Shown one piece after another: positions 43,643-52,274 of a stretch of DNA of 64,000 nucleotides (position 1 is its first letter; the number at the start of each line of letters is the position of its first letter). The translations under genes were made by a program, and so were the position numbers. Origin of the DNA: Zwartia panacis (GTDB lineage Bacteria; Pseudomonadota; Gammaproteobacteria; Burkholderiales; Burkholderiaceae_B); the NCBI RefSeq assembly GCF_030410395.1, contig NZ_JAUHHF010000004.1:1-64000 (forward strand). Direction: 5' to 3'. The notes beneath the pieces were generated by a model. The model saw only the letters and a program-made list of their open reading frames with translations, searched no databases and was not told where the DNA came from.

Positions 43643-44047
43643 ATGAATCGCTACGATGACATCGGCAAACTTGTATTGCGACTCTCTGTAGGAATTTTGT
43701 TGTTGATGCACGGTTTGCACAAATTGATGAACGGGATCGGCGGGATCTCTGCGATGGTTCAGGCCAATGGATGGCCGTTCTGGGTGGCGTATGGTGTATA
43801 TATCGGTGAAATCATCGCCCCGGTATTGTTAATCGTTGGATTGTTGACACGCATCAGCGCGGTCGTCGTCGTGTTGAATATGCTTGTTGCCGTTTACCTC
43901 GCGCACAGTCACCAGTTATTTCACCTGACTAAAACAGGTGGTTGGCTGCTGGAGTTGCAAGGGCTTTATTTATTTGGCGCCCTGGCCATTGCCCTGCTGG
44001 GTGCGGGAAGATTCAGCGTAGGCGGCGCACAAGGAAGGTTGAACTAA
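43643..44047 (+). CDS. DoxX-family inner-membrane protein
   Basis: 134 residues with four hydrophobic helices and the DoxX opening L-V-L-R-L-S-V-G-I-L-L-L-M-H-G-L-H-K-L. Family members are small quinone-related or redox-stress membrane proteins of poorly defined function. An AAAGGAA precedes the ATG. Probably transcribed alone. Confidence 0.85.
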   Translation: MNRYDDIGKLVLRLSVGILLLMHGLHKLMNGIGGISAMVQANGWPFWVAYGVYIGEIIAPVLLIVGLLTRISAVVVVLNMLVAVYLAHSHQLFHLTKTGGWLLELQGLYLFGALAIALLGAGRFSVGGAQGRLN

Positions 44048-44074
44048 ACTCACAGCAATAGTGCTCACAAAAAC

Positions 44075-44104
44075 AGCGCGTTCTTTTATAGCGCGTTCTT
44101 TTTT
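44075..44104 (+). repeat. Direct repeat after the DoxX gene
   Basis: GCGCGTTCTTTT occurs twice, separated by ATA, in the short gap between convergent genes. The T-runs suggest a weak terminator, but no proper stem is formed. Confidence 0.4.
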
Positions 44105-44112
44105 GTACGCCT

Positions 44113-44469
44113 TTATCGGGACACACCAAATCTCGCTTTAATGTCGGCCATCTCCTTCTCAAACTCCAGGCGCGACTGCGCCTGACAGAGAGGTTGATCG
44201 ACCGAGGGAAGCGTCTTGCAATAATTTTGGGCTTCTTGCTGCGCGGCCAGAGACTCCTTTCGTGCGGTCTCGTATTTTTGCTCGGGAGTGATGTCCTCTT
44301 GCGTCCAGCGCTCTGGGTCGGCTGGACGTTCATCTGGCCAGATGATGGGCGGTGGAGGCGGCAAGGGAATGGATCGTTGGGCGAATGCGTTGCCTCCCAG
44401 ACCCACCCCAAATGAGACGATCACACCGGAAAACACGACAATTAAGGATTTTTCGAATGGTTTAGCCAT
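44113..44469 (-). CDS. Small exported protein with proline-rich N-terminus, unknown
   Basis: 118 residues from ATG 44469, which has GGGGA upstream. Signal peptide (K-P-F-E-K-S then hydrophobic, ending G-N-A-F-A-Q), then a P-L-P-P-P-P-P-I-I-W-P-D stretch and a helical C-terminal part with two cysteines (N-Y-C-K-T, P-L-C-Q-A). No family recognised. Convergent with the DoxX gene and divergent from the peroxiredoxin gene. Confidence 0.72.
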   Translation of the reverse strand: MAKPFEKSLIVVFSGVIVSFGVGLGGNAFAQRSIPLPPPPPIIWPDERPADPERWTQEDITPEQKYETARKESLAAQQEAQNYCKTLPSVDQPLCQAQSRLEFEKEMADIKARFGVSR

Positions 44470-44559
44470 GTGATTCCCCACTGCGAGAGATATATTGTTA
44501 CTCTGATTTCTAATCTCTACTTTACGCTTTTTTGAATGAGTTCCCAAGGAGCATCGCGC

Positions 44560-45099
44560 ATGTTGATGAAGTTATCTCGCTGGACTGGTGGACTACTGCT
44601 GTGTGTGCTGTTGGGTAACGTCCAGGCTCAGCTCAAAATAGGTCAAGAAGCCCCCTCCTTTCAGGCCGAGGCCGCTCTGGCAGGTAAACCTTATCAATTT
44701 TCTCTTTCTGAATCCCTCAAAAAAGGGCCCGTCGTCGTTTATTTTTACCCGAAGGCGTTTACGAGTGGATGTTCGATCGAGGCCAATTTGTTCGCCCAGG
44801 CAGCGGATGAATTTGCGCAGTATGGCGCGACCGTCGTGGGCGTTTCTGGTGATGACATTGAAACGCTTGAGCGTTTTTCCAATGGGCCTTGTGGTGGCAA
44901 ATTCGCCGTCGCCTCGGATGCTGACCGCTCGATCATGCGAGCCTATGATGCCACGATGTTTTTCACCTCAGCAATGGCGAGCCGCATATCCTATGTCGTG
45001 ACACCCGATTCAAAAATCTATTTTGTCCACAGCAGTATGAATCCCGATCAGCATGTCAGCACGACTCTTGCTGCAGTCAAAAAATGGTACGCAAGGTAA
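44560..45099 (+). CDS. Exported peroxiredoxin (AhpC/TSA, BCP-like)
   Basis: 179 residues from ATG 44560 with AGGAG eight bases upstream. A signal peptide (K-L-S-R-W-T-G-G ... N-V-Q-A-Q) directs it to the periplasm. Thioredoxin fold with the peroxidatic cysteine in P-K-A-F-T-S-G-C-S-I-E-A and a second cysteine in N-G-P-C-G-G-K-F. It reduces peroxides. The photolyase gene starts 7 bases after the stop. Confidence 0.88.
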   Translation: MLMKLSRWTGGLLLCVLLGNVQAQLKIGQEAPSFQAEAALAGKPYQFSLSESLKKGPVVVYFYPKAFTSGCSIEANLFAQAADEFAQYGATVVGVSGDDIETLERFSNGPCGGKFAVASDADRSIMRAYDATMFFTSAMASRISYVVTPDSKIYFVHSSMNPDQHVSTTLAAVKKWYAR

Positions 45100-45106
45100 C
45101 TTTAAA

Positions 45107-46522
45107 ATGACAAAACTATGCTGGTTTCGTACAGACTTACGTTTAGCTGATCAGCCTGCATTGACCGCAGCGATGGCTGACGGCGATGCCATCGCGCTGT
45201 TCATCATCTCATCTGAGCAATGGGCCGAACATTCCGACTCTGTGCACAAAGTTGATTTTTGGTTGAGGGCGTTGCAATCACTTTCCGTCTCTTTGGCCAA
45301 GCTGAATGTACCGCTCAAAATATTGAATGTTCCACTCTGGAGTCAGGTCCCTCAGGCTTTGCTGAACTTTTGCAAAGAACACGACATTACAGAGGTCCAT
45401 TGCAACAGAGAGTTCGGCGTGAATGAACGCCGGCGTGACCGGTCTTCTTTTAAGCTGTTAGCCGAGCACGGGATTGAGATGAAAGGCCACCATGGAGGCA
45501 CCCTCCTGGTTCCAGGTAGCGTCAAGACAGGTGCAGATAGTTACTACCGGGTATTTACTCCTTTTGCCAAAGCGTGCCGGGAAAAATTAAGAACGGCCCC
45601 TCATCAACCTCTTCCTGCTCCTCACGCGCAGACGAAGCGATCAGGATTTAAAAGCGATCCTGTTCCTGTCAGCTTGCCTGGCTGGAAAGCCTCCACCCAG
45701 GCAATTCAATCAGGCTGGCCGGCCAGTGAAGAGGCCGCACTCCAACGCCTGGAAATATTCACACAAGAACGAATTTCAAATTACAAGCGAGATCGTGATT
45801 TCCCCTCGATTCCAGGTACCAGTGCCCTATCTCCCTATCTTGCAGCAGGTCTGGTTTCGGCTTCTCAGTGCTGGCATCAGGCCCTTCAATTCAATCATGG
45901 CGAGGTGGATACAGGTCAGCAAGGCATTCTCACTTGGATGAATGAATTGTTGTGGCGTGAGTTTTATCAGCATTTGTTACACGGGTATCCATCCCTTTCG
46001 ATGCATCAACCTATGCGTCCAGAGACCAACGCTGTGCAATGGCGTGAAGCACCCGCTGATTTCGAAGCCTGGTGTCAGGCAAGAACTGGCGTACCTATTG
46101 TCGACGCCGCGATGCGACAGCTTGTTCAGACAGGCTGGATGCACAATCGATTGCGAATGGTCGTCGCCATGTATCTGACAAAAAATCTTTTAATCGACTG
46201 GCGTTTGGGTGAGCGCTTTTTCATGCAACATTTGATCGATGGCGAACTGGCCGCTAACAACGGAGGCTGGCAATGGAGCGCATCGACAGGTGCGGATTCC
46301 GCCCCCTACTTCCGTGTTTTCAATCCGATCAGTCAATCGGAAAAGTTTGATCCGGACGGTGCATTCATCCGGCACTGGTTACCAGAGCTTTCGACTTTGT
46401 CTAATCGAGAAATCCACGATCCCTCGCCTGTCTCTCGCCAAGCGCTGAATTATCCAAATCAGATTGTCGATTTACGAACAAGTCGAGTACGTGCGATCGA
46501 GGCTTTTTCTTCTCTTCGCTAA
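45107..46522 (+). CDS. phrB: Deoxyribodipyrimidine photolyase
   Basis: 471-residue class I CPD photolyase that repairs UV dimers with blue light. Alpha/beta antenna domain opens L-C-W-F-R-T-D-L-R-L-A-D; the FAD domain has W-M-N-E-L-L-W-R-E-F-Y, the T-G-W-M-H-N-R-L-R-M-V-V region, and N-N-G-G-W-Q-W-S-A-S-T-G. AAGG lies ten bases before ATG 45107. Co-transcribed with the peroxiredoxin and glutathione peroxidase genes. Confidence 0.95.
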   Translation: MTKLCWFRTDLRLADQPALTAAMADGDAIALFIISSEQWAEHSDSVHKVDFWLRALQSLSVSLAKLNVPLKILNVPLWSQVPQALLNFCKEHDITEVHCNREFGVNERRRDRSSFKLLAEHGIEMKGHHGGTLLVPGSVKTGADSYYRVFTPFAKACREKLRTAPHQPLPAPHAQTKRSGFKSDPVPVSLPGWKASTQAIQSGWPASEEAALQRLEIFTQERISNYKRDRDFPSIPGTSALSPYLAAGLVSASQCWHQALQFNHGEVDTGQQGILTWMNELLWREFYQHLLHGYPSLSMHQPMRPETNAVQWREAPADFEAWCQARTGVPIVDAAMRQLVQTGWMHNRLRMVVAMYLTKNLLIDWRLGERFFMQHLIDGELAANNGGWQWSASTGADSAPYFRVFNPISQSEKFDPDGAFIRHWLPELSTLSNREIHDPSPVSRQALNYPNQIVDLRTSRVRAIEAFSSLR

Positions 46523-46531
46523 GGAAAACAT

Positions 46532-47011
46532 ATGTCACTCCCCTCCCTGAGTTTGAAAACAATTTCTGGCGAAACGGTGCCTTTTTCACTTTATTCAGGG
46601 AAAGTCCTGCTAATTGTGAATGTGGCTTCAAGATGTGGATTTACGAATCAATACAAAGGGTTGCAGAAACTTCATGAAGAGTTTTCTGAACAAGATCTGG
46701 TCGTAATGGGTTTTCCATGCAACCAGTTTGGTCACCAGGAGCCAGGTGCTGAGGATGAGATCAAAGGATTTTGTGATCTGAATTACGGCGTGACTTTTCC
46801 AATGTTTGCCAAAATTGATGTGAATGGTGAGCAAGCCGCCCCTCTTTATCAATGGCTTAAAAATAGTCGCCCAGGCCTGCTTGGAACCGAAGCGATCAAA
46901 TGGAATTTCACAAAATTTCTGGTCGGTCGCAATGGTGAGGTGTTAAAACGGTTTGCACCAACTAGCACACCAGAGGCCCTGCGTGACGAAATCAAGGAGG
47001 CCTTATCGTGA
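46532..47011 (+). CDS. Glutathione peroxidase (cysteine type)
   Basis: 159 residues, cytoplasmic. Active-site cysteine in V-N-V-A-S-R-C-G-F-T-N-Q, then G-F-P-C-N-Q-F-G-H-Q-E-P and W-N-F-T-K-F-L-V. Reduces hydroperoxides using glutathione or thioredoxin (BtuE-like). Ten bases after phrB with AAGGAAA; its TGA overlaps the GTG start of the next lipoprotein. Confidence 0.94.
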   Translation: MSLPSLSLKTISGETVPFSLYSGKVLLIVNVASRCGFTNQYKGLQKLHEEFSEQDLVVMGFPCNQFGHQEPGAEDEIKGFCDLNYGVTFPMFAKIDVNGEQAAPLYQWLKNSRPGLLGTEAIKWNFTKFLVGRNGEVLKRFAPTSTPEALRDEIKEALS

Positions 47012-47853
47012 CTCTTGCTGCCGCAGGCGCTCTATTGTTGGCAATCGCGACCGTGTTGAGTGGGTGCGCAGCGCCTCAGGAGCGCCCCGGGGATATCACG
47101 CTCGTTCCCGAAGCCGCATCTGCCAGTGCATCGACGCAGTCTTCTTCTGCGAGTGAAGCGTCTTCCACTGGACTGCAGTACCGTAGCGTAAATGTCGTGC
47201 GCACCAAGCCAGGCTGCCAAGGTGAGTTGTGCCCCTCGATCACGTTAAAAAGGCTGAGTTTCCAAGGATACGAGCGATTCAATGCCTTTCTTGAGCGTTC
47301 TTTGCTCGGCTTGGCACTCGTCGATCCTGGTCAAGATAAAACCAAAACATTCCGGAGTCTTGCCGATCTGGCAAATGCTTTTTGGACGACTGCCGAAGAT
47401 CGCTATGAAATTGTTCTTGGGGCGGAGGTCAAAAGAGCGACTCCCTCGATCGTCGTGATCGCTTTGCAGAGCTACGCATTCACGGGCGGTGCGCATGGGA
47501 TGTCCACGATGCAATACATCAACTGGACGCCCAGTTTCGACAGAATATTGACGCTGAATGATCTGATATTGCCAGGACGCATGCGGGCTTTTGAGGCTGC
47601 ACTCAAAAAGCAGCACGCGAAATGGTTGGAAACGAACGAATTTGCCCAGTCTGACAAATCCGAATACGTAAAAATGTGGCCATTCCAATTTTCAGACAAT
47701 GCCGCTCTGATGCAAGACGGTATTGCAGTGACGTTTGACCACTACGTACTGGGTCCCTATGCTCTGGGCATGCCCACCATTGTGGTGCCATTCTCGGAGC
47801 TCAAGGGAATCATCAACAGCGGTTTGCTTAAAAAACTAAAAATTCAGGGCTGA
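47008..47853 (+). CDS. Lipoprotein with RsiV/DUF3298-like C-terminal domain
   Basis: 281 residues from GTG 47008, four bases inside the peroxidase gene (GTGA). Lipobox L-S-G-C then Ala, followed by a Ser/Ala-rich stretch and a domain with Y-A-F-T-G-G-A-H-G, which is characteristic of the DUF3298/RsiV lysozyme-binding fold, and T-L-N-D-L-I-L-P-G. Such domains may bind peptidoglycan-active proteins; function here unknown. Its 3' end overlaps the convergent ankyrin gene by ten bases. Confidence 0.83.
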   Translation: MTLAAAGALLLAIATVLSGCAAPQERPGDITLVPEAASASASTQSSSASEASSTGLQYRSVNVVRTKPGCQGELCPSITLKRLSFQGYERFNAFLERSLLGLALVDPGQDKTKTFRSLADLANAFWTTAEDRYEIVLGAEVKRATPSIVVIALQSYAFTGGAHGMSTMQYINWTPSFDRILTLNDLILPGRMRAFEAALKKQHAKWLETNEFAQSDKSEYVKMWPFQFSDNAALMQDGIAVTFDHYVLGPYALGMPTIVVPFSELKGIINSGLLKKLKIQG

Positions 47854-48530
47854 GTTTTTCGGGATGCCACGACTTTTTCCAGGGCTTCTGCCAGGGATCG
47901 TCTGCCCTCTGCGCGTGCGGTCTCGATCGCATTTTGTGCTTTAAAGTTTGAAAGCATTGGATCGGCACCAGCTCGAACGAGAGCCTGAACCGTGTCAACA
48001 TCTCCTGCGCGCACAGCCAGTATCAGCGGCGTATCCCCATCCGGAGAAGGTTCGTTGAGCAAGGCGCCTTTTGACAGAAGCAGACTCACTATTTTGGACT
48101 GTCCCTTGACTGCGGCGTAGTGAAGCGCAGACCATCCGGGTTGGTTGACCTTGGCGCCTTTGGCAAGCAACGCTTGACTACGAGGTAAATCCCCAAGCAG
48201 TGCTGTGTACATCAAGGGTGTCTCGTTGTATGCGTTCGGTAGATTGACATCTATCTTTGGGCTGGCAAGCAAGACATCAAAGGCTCTCCAGGAGTTTTCT
48301 CTTGCGGCCATTGTCAGGGGTGTCTGCTGATTCGGGCTTTTTCTGTTTGGATCCATGCCACTGCGCAGCAGTTCTTTGAGTTGCGAATCCCGATCGTTAA
48401 TGATGTAAAACCAAAAGTCCTTAGGGTCTGCGGCTTGAGCAGTTTGCGTAAAAAGTAAGCCTGAGGCGTTGAATATCAGGAACGCGGCGAATATTTTTTG
48501 CGCAAAATTGAGTAAGCGAATGGTTGACAT
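47844..48530 (-). CDS. Exported ankyrin-repeat protein
   Basis: 228 residues. Signal peptide (F-A-A-F-L-I-F-N-A-S ... A-Q-A-A-D) then about five ankyrin repeats, for example Q-T-P-L-T-M-A-A-R-E-N-S, W-S-A-L-H-Y-A-A-V-K-G and D-T-P-L-I-L-A-V-R-A-G-D. Periplasmic ankyrin proteins of this kind usually follow tatD in Betaproteobacteria. They bind other proteins; the partner is unknown. Confidence 0.88.
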   Translation of the reverse strand: MSTIRLLNFAQKIFAAFLIFNASGLLFTQTAQAADPKDFWFYIINDRDSQLKELLRSGMDPNRKSPNQQTPLTMAARENSWRAFDVLLASPKIDVNLPNAYNETPLMYTALLGDLPRSQALLAKGAKVNQPGWSALHYAAVKGQSKIVSLLLSKGALLNEPSPDGDTPLILAVRAGDVDTVQALVRAGADPMLSNFKAQNAIETARAEGRRSLAEALEKVVASRKTQP

Positions 48531-48635
48531 ATAAAATCCGGATATATTAAAAATATTTAGTCATTAAAATCAATGTATTATGTATTAAATTTAAATTATT
48601 TATTAAATAAATCTAATTAAATAAAAAACATTAAT
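48531..48635. other. Very AT-rich gap between ankyrin gene and tatD
   Basis: About 105 bases almost entirely A and T, with near-palindromic AAAACATTAA/TTAATGTTTT at 48625-48645 reaching into the tatD stop. No gene. It could hold the ankyrin-gene promoter or a binding site for a nucleoid protein. Confidence 0.5.
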
Positions 48636-49406
48636 TTAATGTTTTATCTTATTGAATAAATTAAAGAAATTTAAAGTCGATGCTTCTTCAATTTCACTGA
48701 CTTTAACATTTCGAAGAGACGCCAGCATTTCGGCAACATGAATGACCTTTGAGGGATCGTTGAGTTTGCCTCGGTGTGGGACGGGAGCTAAATATGGAGA
48801 GTCGGTTTCAATCAGAATCCTGTCCAGAGGCATGCGGCGTGCGACCTCTTGAAGCTCAGTGGCTTTTTTGAAAGTGACGATGCCCGAAAACGAAATGTAA
48901 AACCCCATATCCATGGATGCCTGCGCAACTTCCCAGCTTTCCGTAAAACAATGCATCACGCCACGCGCTTCTTGTGCCCCCTCTTCTCTCATGATGTTCA
49001 ATGTGTCTTCAGAAGAGGCACGGGTGTGGATAATGAGCGGGAGTTTTGTTTGTTTCGCAGCCTGAATGTGCCTTCTGAAGCGCTGCCGTTGCCAGCTCAG
49101 GTCACCTGACAGTCTGTAGTAATCCAGGCCTGTCTCACCAATTGCAATCACTTTTGGATGATGGCTACGTTCGACGAGGTCTTCCACAGTGGGTTCAATC
49201 GTATCTTCATAGTCTGGATGCACGCCAACCGATGCATAAAGCGCCTCGTGTTGCTCGACTAGGTTGATCAGATCAGGCCAGTCAGGAAGGTTGACACTGA
49301 CGCAAAGCGCTTTACCCACGCTGTTAGTGTTCATTTTCTGCAGAATGTCAGGCATTTGTGCCGCAAGTTCTGGAAAGTTGACGTGGCAGTGAGAGTCGAC
49401 AAACAT
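48636..49406 (-). CDS. tatD: TatD-family metal-dependent hydrolase
   Basis: 256 residues, TIM-barrel DNase-type hydrolase. Metal ligands in F-V-D-S-H-C-H-V-N-F, G-E-T-G-L-D-Y-Y, I-H-T-R-A and E-T-D-S-P-Y-L-A-P-V. Start ATG shares one base with the holB stop (TAATG), so the genes are coupled. The pilZ gene commonly found between holB and tatD is absent. Confidence 0.93.
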   Translation of the reverse strand: MFVDSHCHVNFPELAAQMPDILQKMNTNSVGKALCVSVNLPDWPDLINLVEQHEALYASVGVHPDYEDTIEPTVEDLVERSHHPKVIAIGETGLDYYRLSGDLSWQRQRFRRHIQAAKQTKLPLIIHTRASSEDTLNIMREEGAQEARGVMHCFTESWEVAQASMDMGFYISFSGIVTFKKATELQEVARRMPLDRILIETDSPYLAPVPHRGKLNDPSKVIHVAEMLASLRNVKVSEIEEASTLNFFNLFNKIKH

Positions 49407-50494
49407 TATTTGGTTCCGGAGGGTTTTGACAGGCAGGCCAGCGACACGCGCTGAAGCACAGATTGCGCAAAGAGCTTTGCGTTGAGTGGATGACCAGCCA
49501 CGCGCTTTTGTTCATTCAGCCAGCTTGAGAGCTGTGTCATTTGAACTGTTCCACTACGTTTTCCGATCAAGTCCAGTTGAGGTTGTTGCTTTGGAAAATA
49601 GCGGCACGTTAAACCGTGCGCGCACAAATTCAGATCGATCGCCAGACGTTGCAGCGCATCAAGCCAAGAGGATGGATTGTTTTTTGAAAGCTTATCCGCC
49701 ATATTGCCCAAGTCTGGTGCTTGCCCTTTTACGAACAAGACCAAAAGCTCCAATATCCATTCAGGACATGGACTCATCTCGGTATCGGCAAGTTGCTTGG
49801 CGAGCAATGGAGCACCACCGGATGCCGCCAGCCATTCAGCGGCGTTTTTCACTCCTTTGCTTTCAAGCCACTGCCGGGCAATGGCTGTGCTTGGCGAAGC
49901 CAAGGGAAGGCGGCGACAACGAGAAAGCAAGGTCGGCAGTAGCCGGTCAGGTGCATCCGCGACCAATAGAAAAATGGTCGAGGCAGGTGGTTCTTCCAAG
50001 ACTTTCAGCAACGTATTACCGGAAATCGTGGTGAGCGCTTCAGCAGGATAGATCAGTGCGACGCGCCAACCACCACGGTGGGTCGCATTGTGAAACCATG
50101 GCTCAAGTGCTCGGATCTGTTCGACGCGTATGTCCTTGGACGGTGCTCGTTTGCTGCTTGACCCTCCGGGTTCACTGACTGCCACATCTTCGGTACCAAT
50201 CGCTTCATCCTCACCCCCGGATTCCACGCCCTCTTCAAGCGCCACGGCTTCAGGCCGAATGCGTTTCAGGTCTGGATGGTTTCCTCTGGAAATCCATCCA
50301 CATGCCAGACATTGTCCGCAGGCCAATCCTTGAACGGGCGCTTCACAAAGCAGTGAGGCGGCCGCAGCAAACGCAAACTCTCTTTTGCCAATGCCAGCGA
50401 GTCCGTGGATGAGCCATGCGTGCGCGAAACGCTCTTGAGCACTGAGCCATGCGCGCGCAACCTCTGTGTGCCAAGGCAAAAAATGGGGTTGCAT
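49406..50494 (-). CDS. holB: DNA polymerase III delta' subunit
   Basis: 362 residues; clamp-loader subunit. AAA+ fold with degenerate P-loop G-L-A-G-I-G-K-R, four zinc cysteines (L-L-C, G-L-A-C-G-Q-C-L-A-C-G), S-R-C-R-R-L sensor region. An acidic, low-complexity insert at about 85-115 is also usual in relatives. Start and stop overlap with neighbours by one base on each side, in the mltG-tmk-holB-tatD run. Confidence 0.93.
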   Translation of the reverse strand: MQPHFLPWHTEVARAWLSAQERFAHAWLIHGLAGIGKREFAFAAAASLLCEAPVQGLACGQCLACGWISRGNHPDLKRIRPEAVALEEGVESGGEDEAIGTEDVAVSEPGGSSSKRAPSKDIRVEQIRALEPWFHNATHRGGWRVALIYPAEALTTISGNTLLKVLEEPPASTIFLLVADAPDRLLPTLLSRCRRLPLASPSTAIARQWLESKGVKNAAEWLAASGGAPLLAKQLADTEMSPCPEWILELLVLFVKGQAPDLGNMADKLSKNNPSSWLDALQRLAIDLNLCAHGLTCRYFPKQQPQLDLIGKRSGTVQMTQLSSWLNEQKRVAGHPLNAKLFAQSVLQRVSLACLSKPSGTK

Positions 50495-51132
50495 CAGGTT
50501 TGTTGGCTCCGGGCAATCATGGTGTTGAGAGTTTGGGTGAGCTGAAGTCTGACTTCCTCAATGGGGGCTGTGCTGTCGATCACGGTAAAACGTTCAGGAT
50601 ATTGCGCGGCACGAGATAAATAGACCTCTCGGGTACGCAGAAAAAAGGCATTCGCTTCTTGTTCAAAGCGATCCTTATCGCGTGTGCGGTCCAAGCGCTC
50701 ACGGGCCACCTCAAGCGGTACGTCAAATAACCAGGTGCAATCGGGCTGCAAGTCGGGGTGCACCCACTTTTCAAGCTCGGCAATCCGGGCGACGCCGAGT
50801 TGCCTGCCGCCACCTTGATAGGCAAACGTGGCATCCGTGAATCGATCGCAAACGACCCAGTGGCCTGCCTCGAGCGCCGGTCGAATGACTTTCTGAATAT
50901 GCTGGGCACGGGCGGCGAACATCAAAAGCGTCTCGCACTCGAGCCCCATTGCTTCTTTTAAAAGAAGCTCACGCAATTTTTCACCTATAGGAGTGCCACC
51001 AGGCTCCCGAGTCGACACAACGTTTAACCCCCGAGCTTTTAGTTGCTCAACCGCCCATTGGACATGCGTACTCTTGCCTGCGCCATCAACGCCTTCGAAA
51101 GTCAAAAAAACGCCTCGTGAAATACGCGTCAT
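50494..51132 (-). CDS. tmk: Thymidylate kinase
   Basis: 212 residues. P-loop [11 protein letters not shown], substrate motif S-T-R-E-P-G-G-T-P and [13 protein letters not shown]. Phosphorylates dTMP to dTDP. The ATG overlaps the mltG stop (ATGA). Confidence 0.96.
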   Translation of the reverse strand: MTRISRGVFLTFEGVDGAGKSTHVQWAVEQLKARGLNVVSTREPGGTPIGEKLRELLLKEAMGLECETLLMFAARAQHIQKVIRPALEAGHWVVCDRFTDATFAYQGGGRQLGVARIAELEKWVHPDLQPDCTWLFDVPLEVARERLDRTRDKDRFEQEANAFFLRTREVYLSRAAQYPERFTVIDSTAPIEEVRLQLTQTLNTMIARSQQT

Positions 51133-52139
51133 GGTTTACGGCCTAAGATGTACTGAGAAACGTTCTTATTATGTTCGGGGAGCGTTTTTGCAAATGCGCT
51201 GCTGCCATCCCCTTTGGAGACGAAATATAAAAATTCGTGCTTTTCCGGATTCAAGGCGGCGTGCAAAGATGCTTGTCCAACGCTTGCGATGGGACTGACG
51301 GGCAGTCCCCCTCTTGTGTAGGTGTTCCACGCGTGGTCAGTCTGAAGATCCTTTTTGCGGATTTTTCCATCATAGTTTTCTCCCATTCCATAGATCACGG
51401 TCGGGTCAGTTTGAAGCGGCATATTCAGCCTGAGTCTGTTGACGAACACACCAGCAATGCGAGCGCGATCCGAGGCTTTTCCGGTTTCTTTTTCAACAAT
51501 AGATGCCAAAATAAGCGCCTGATAAGGGGATCTTAGTGGTAGGTTTTCCTGCCGAGCTGACCAGGCACGCTCCAGAATTTGTTGTTGGGCTCGCGCGGCA
51601 CGCTGCAGTATTTCAAGATCTGTCGTACCGATCGGAAATATATATGTATCCGGAAAAAATAATCCTTCCGCATAGGGAGCGTCTAGTCCAATTTGGGTGG
51701 TGAGGTCTGCATCTGTCACACCCTGAATACTTTGTTTGATATCAGGATGCTGAGCAAGTGCGGCACGGATCTGTCGCAGATTCCAGCCTTCGACGATTGT
51801 GATCTGTCTGGAGGTGACATCACCCTGAGCCATACGGCGCAATATCTTGAGTGGGCTGTCTCCCTGGACCAACTGGTAACCACCCGCCTTGAGCTTGGTG
51901 TCTAGTTCAGTCAGACGCGCCATTAAAACAAAAGCGGCGGAGTTCAGCGACACTCCAGCTTGATTGATTTGGGAGGCGATTGATGCGGGGGTGGCACCTT
52001 TGGGAACCAGGACATCGACCTTTGGCGCGGGTAATGTCAGTGGTTTGTTTACCCAAATATAAGCCGCACCAATCGCTGCGGCGATGACGAGCAAGATGGG
52101 CAAGACCACATACAGGAATAGTTTATTCACGGCATTCAT
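51129..52139 (-). CDS. mltG: Endolytic murein transglycosylase MltG
   Basis: 336 residues. One N-terminal membrane helix (about 8-30), a LysM-like region ([13 protein letters not shown]) and the YceG domain with the catalytic glutamate in A-S-I-V-E-K-E-T-G. Cuts nascent glycan strands in the inner membrane. First gene of the minus-strand run to tatD, divergent from ygfZ. Confidence 0.95.
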   Translation of the reverse strand: MNAVNKLFLYVVLPILLVIAAAIGAAYIWVNKPLTLPAPKVDVLVPKGATPASIASQINQAGVSLNSAAFVLMARLTELDTKLKAGGYQLVQGDSPLKILRRMAQGDVTSRQITIVEGWNLRQIRAALAQHPDIKQSIQGVTDADLTTQIGLDAPYAEGLFFPDTYIFPIGTTDLEILQRAARAQQQILERAWSARQENLPLRSPYQALILASIVEKETGKASDRARIAGVFVNRLRLNMPLQTDPTVIYGMGENYDGKIRKKDLQTDHAWNTYTRGGLPVSPIASVGQASLHAALNPEKHEFLYFVSKGDGSSAFAKTLPEHNKNVSQYILGRKP

Positions 52140-52274
52140 AAGTCTGACAGTTTAATATGTAGGAGGCCGGTTTCGTTCTCGTCCTGATCGATTTCAACGC
52201 GTTCATTTTTTCTCAATCAAAGATATCTTGAAATTTATTAAAGATTTCTTACAGACGACGTATTCTGAGGCATC

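Noticed and set aside
44075-44104. Insertion-site target duplication
   Set aside because: The two 12-base copies are only three bases apart with no element between them.
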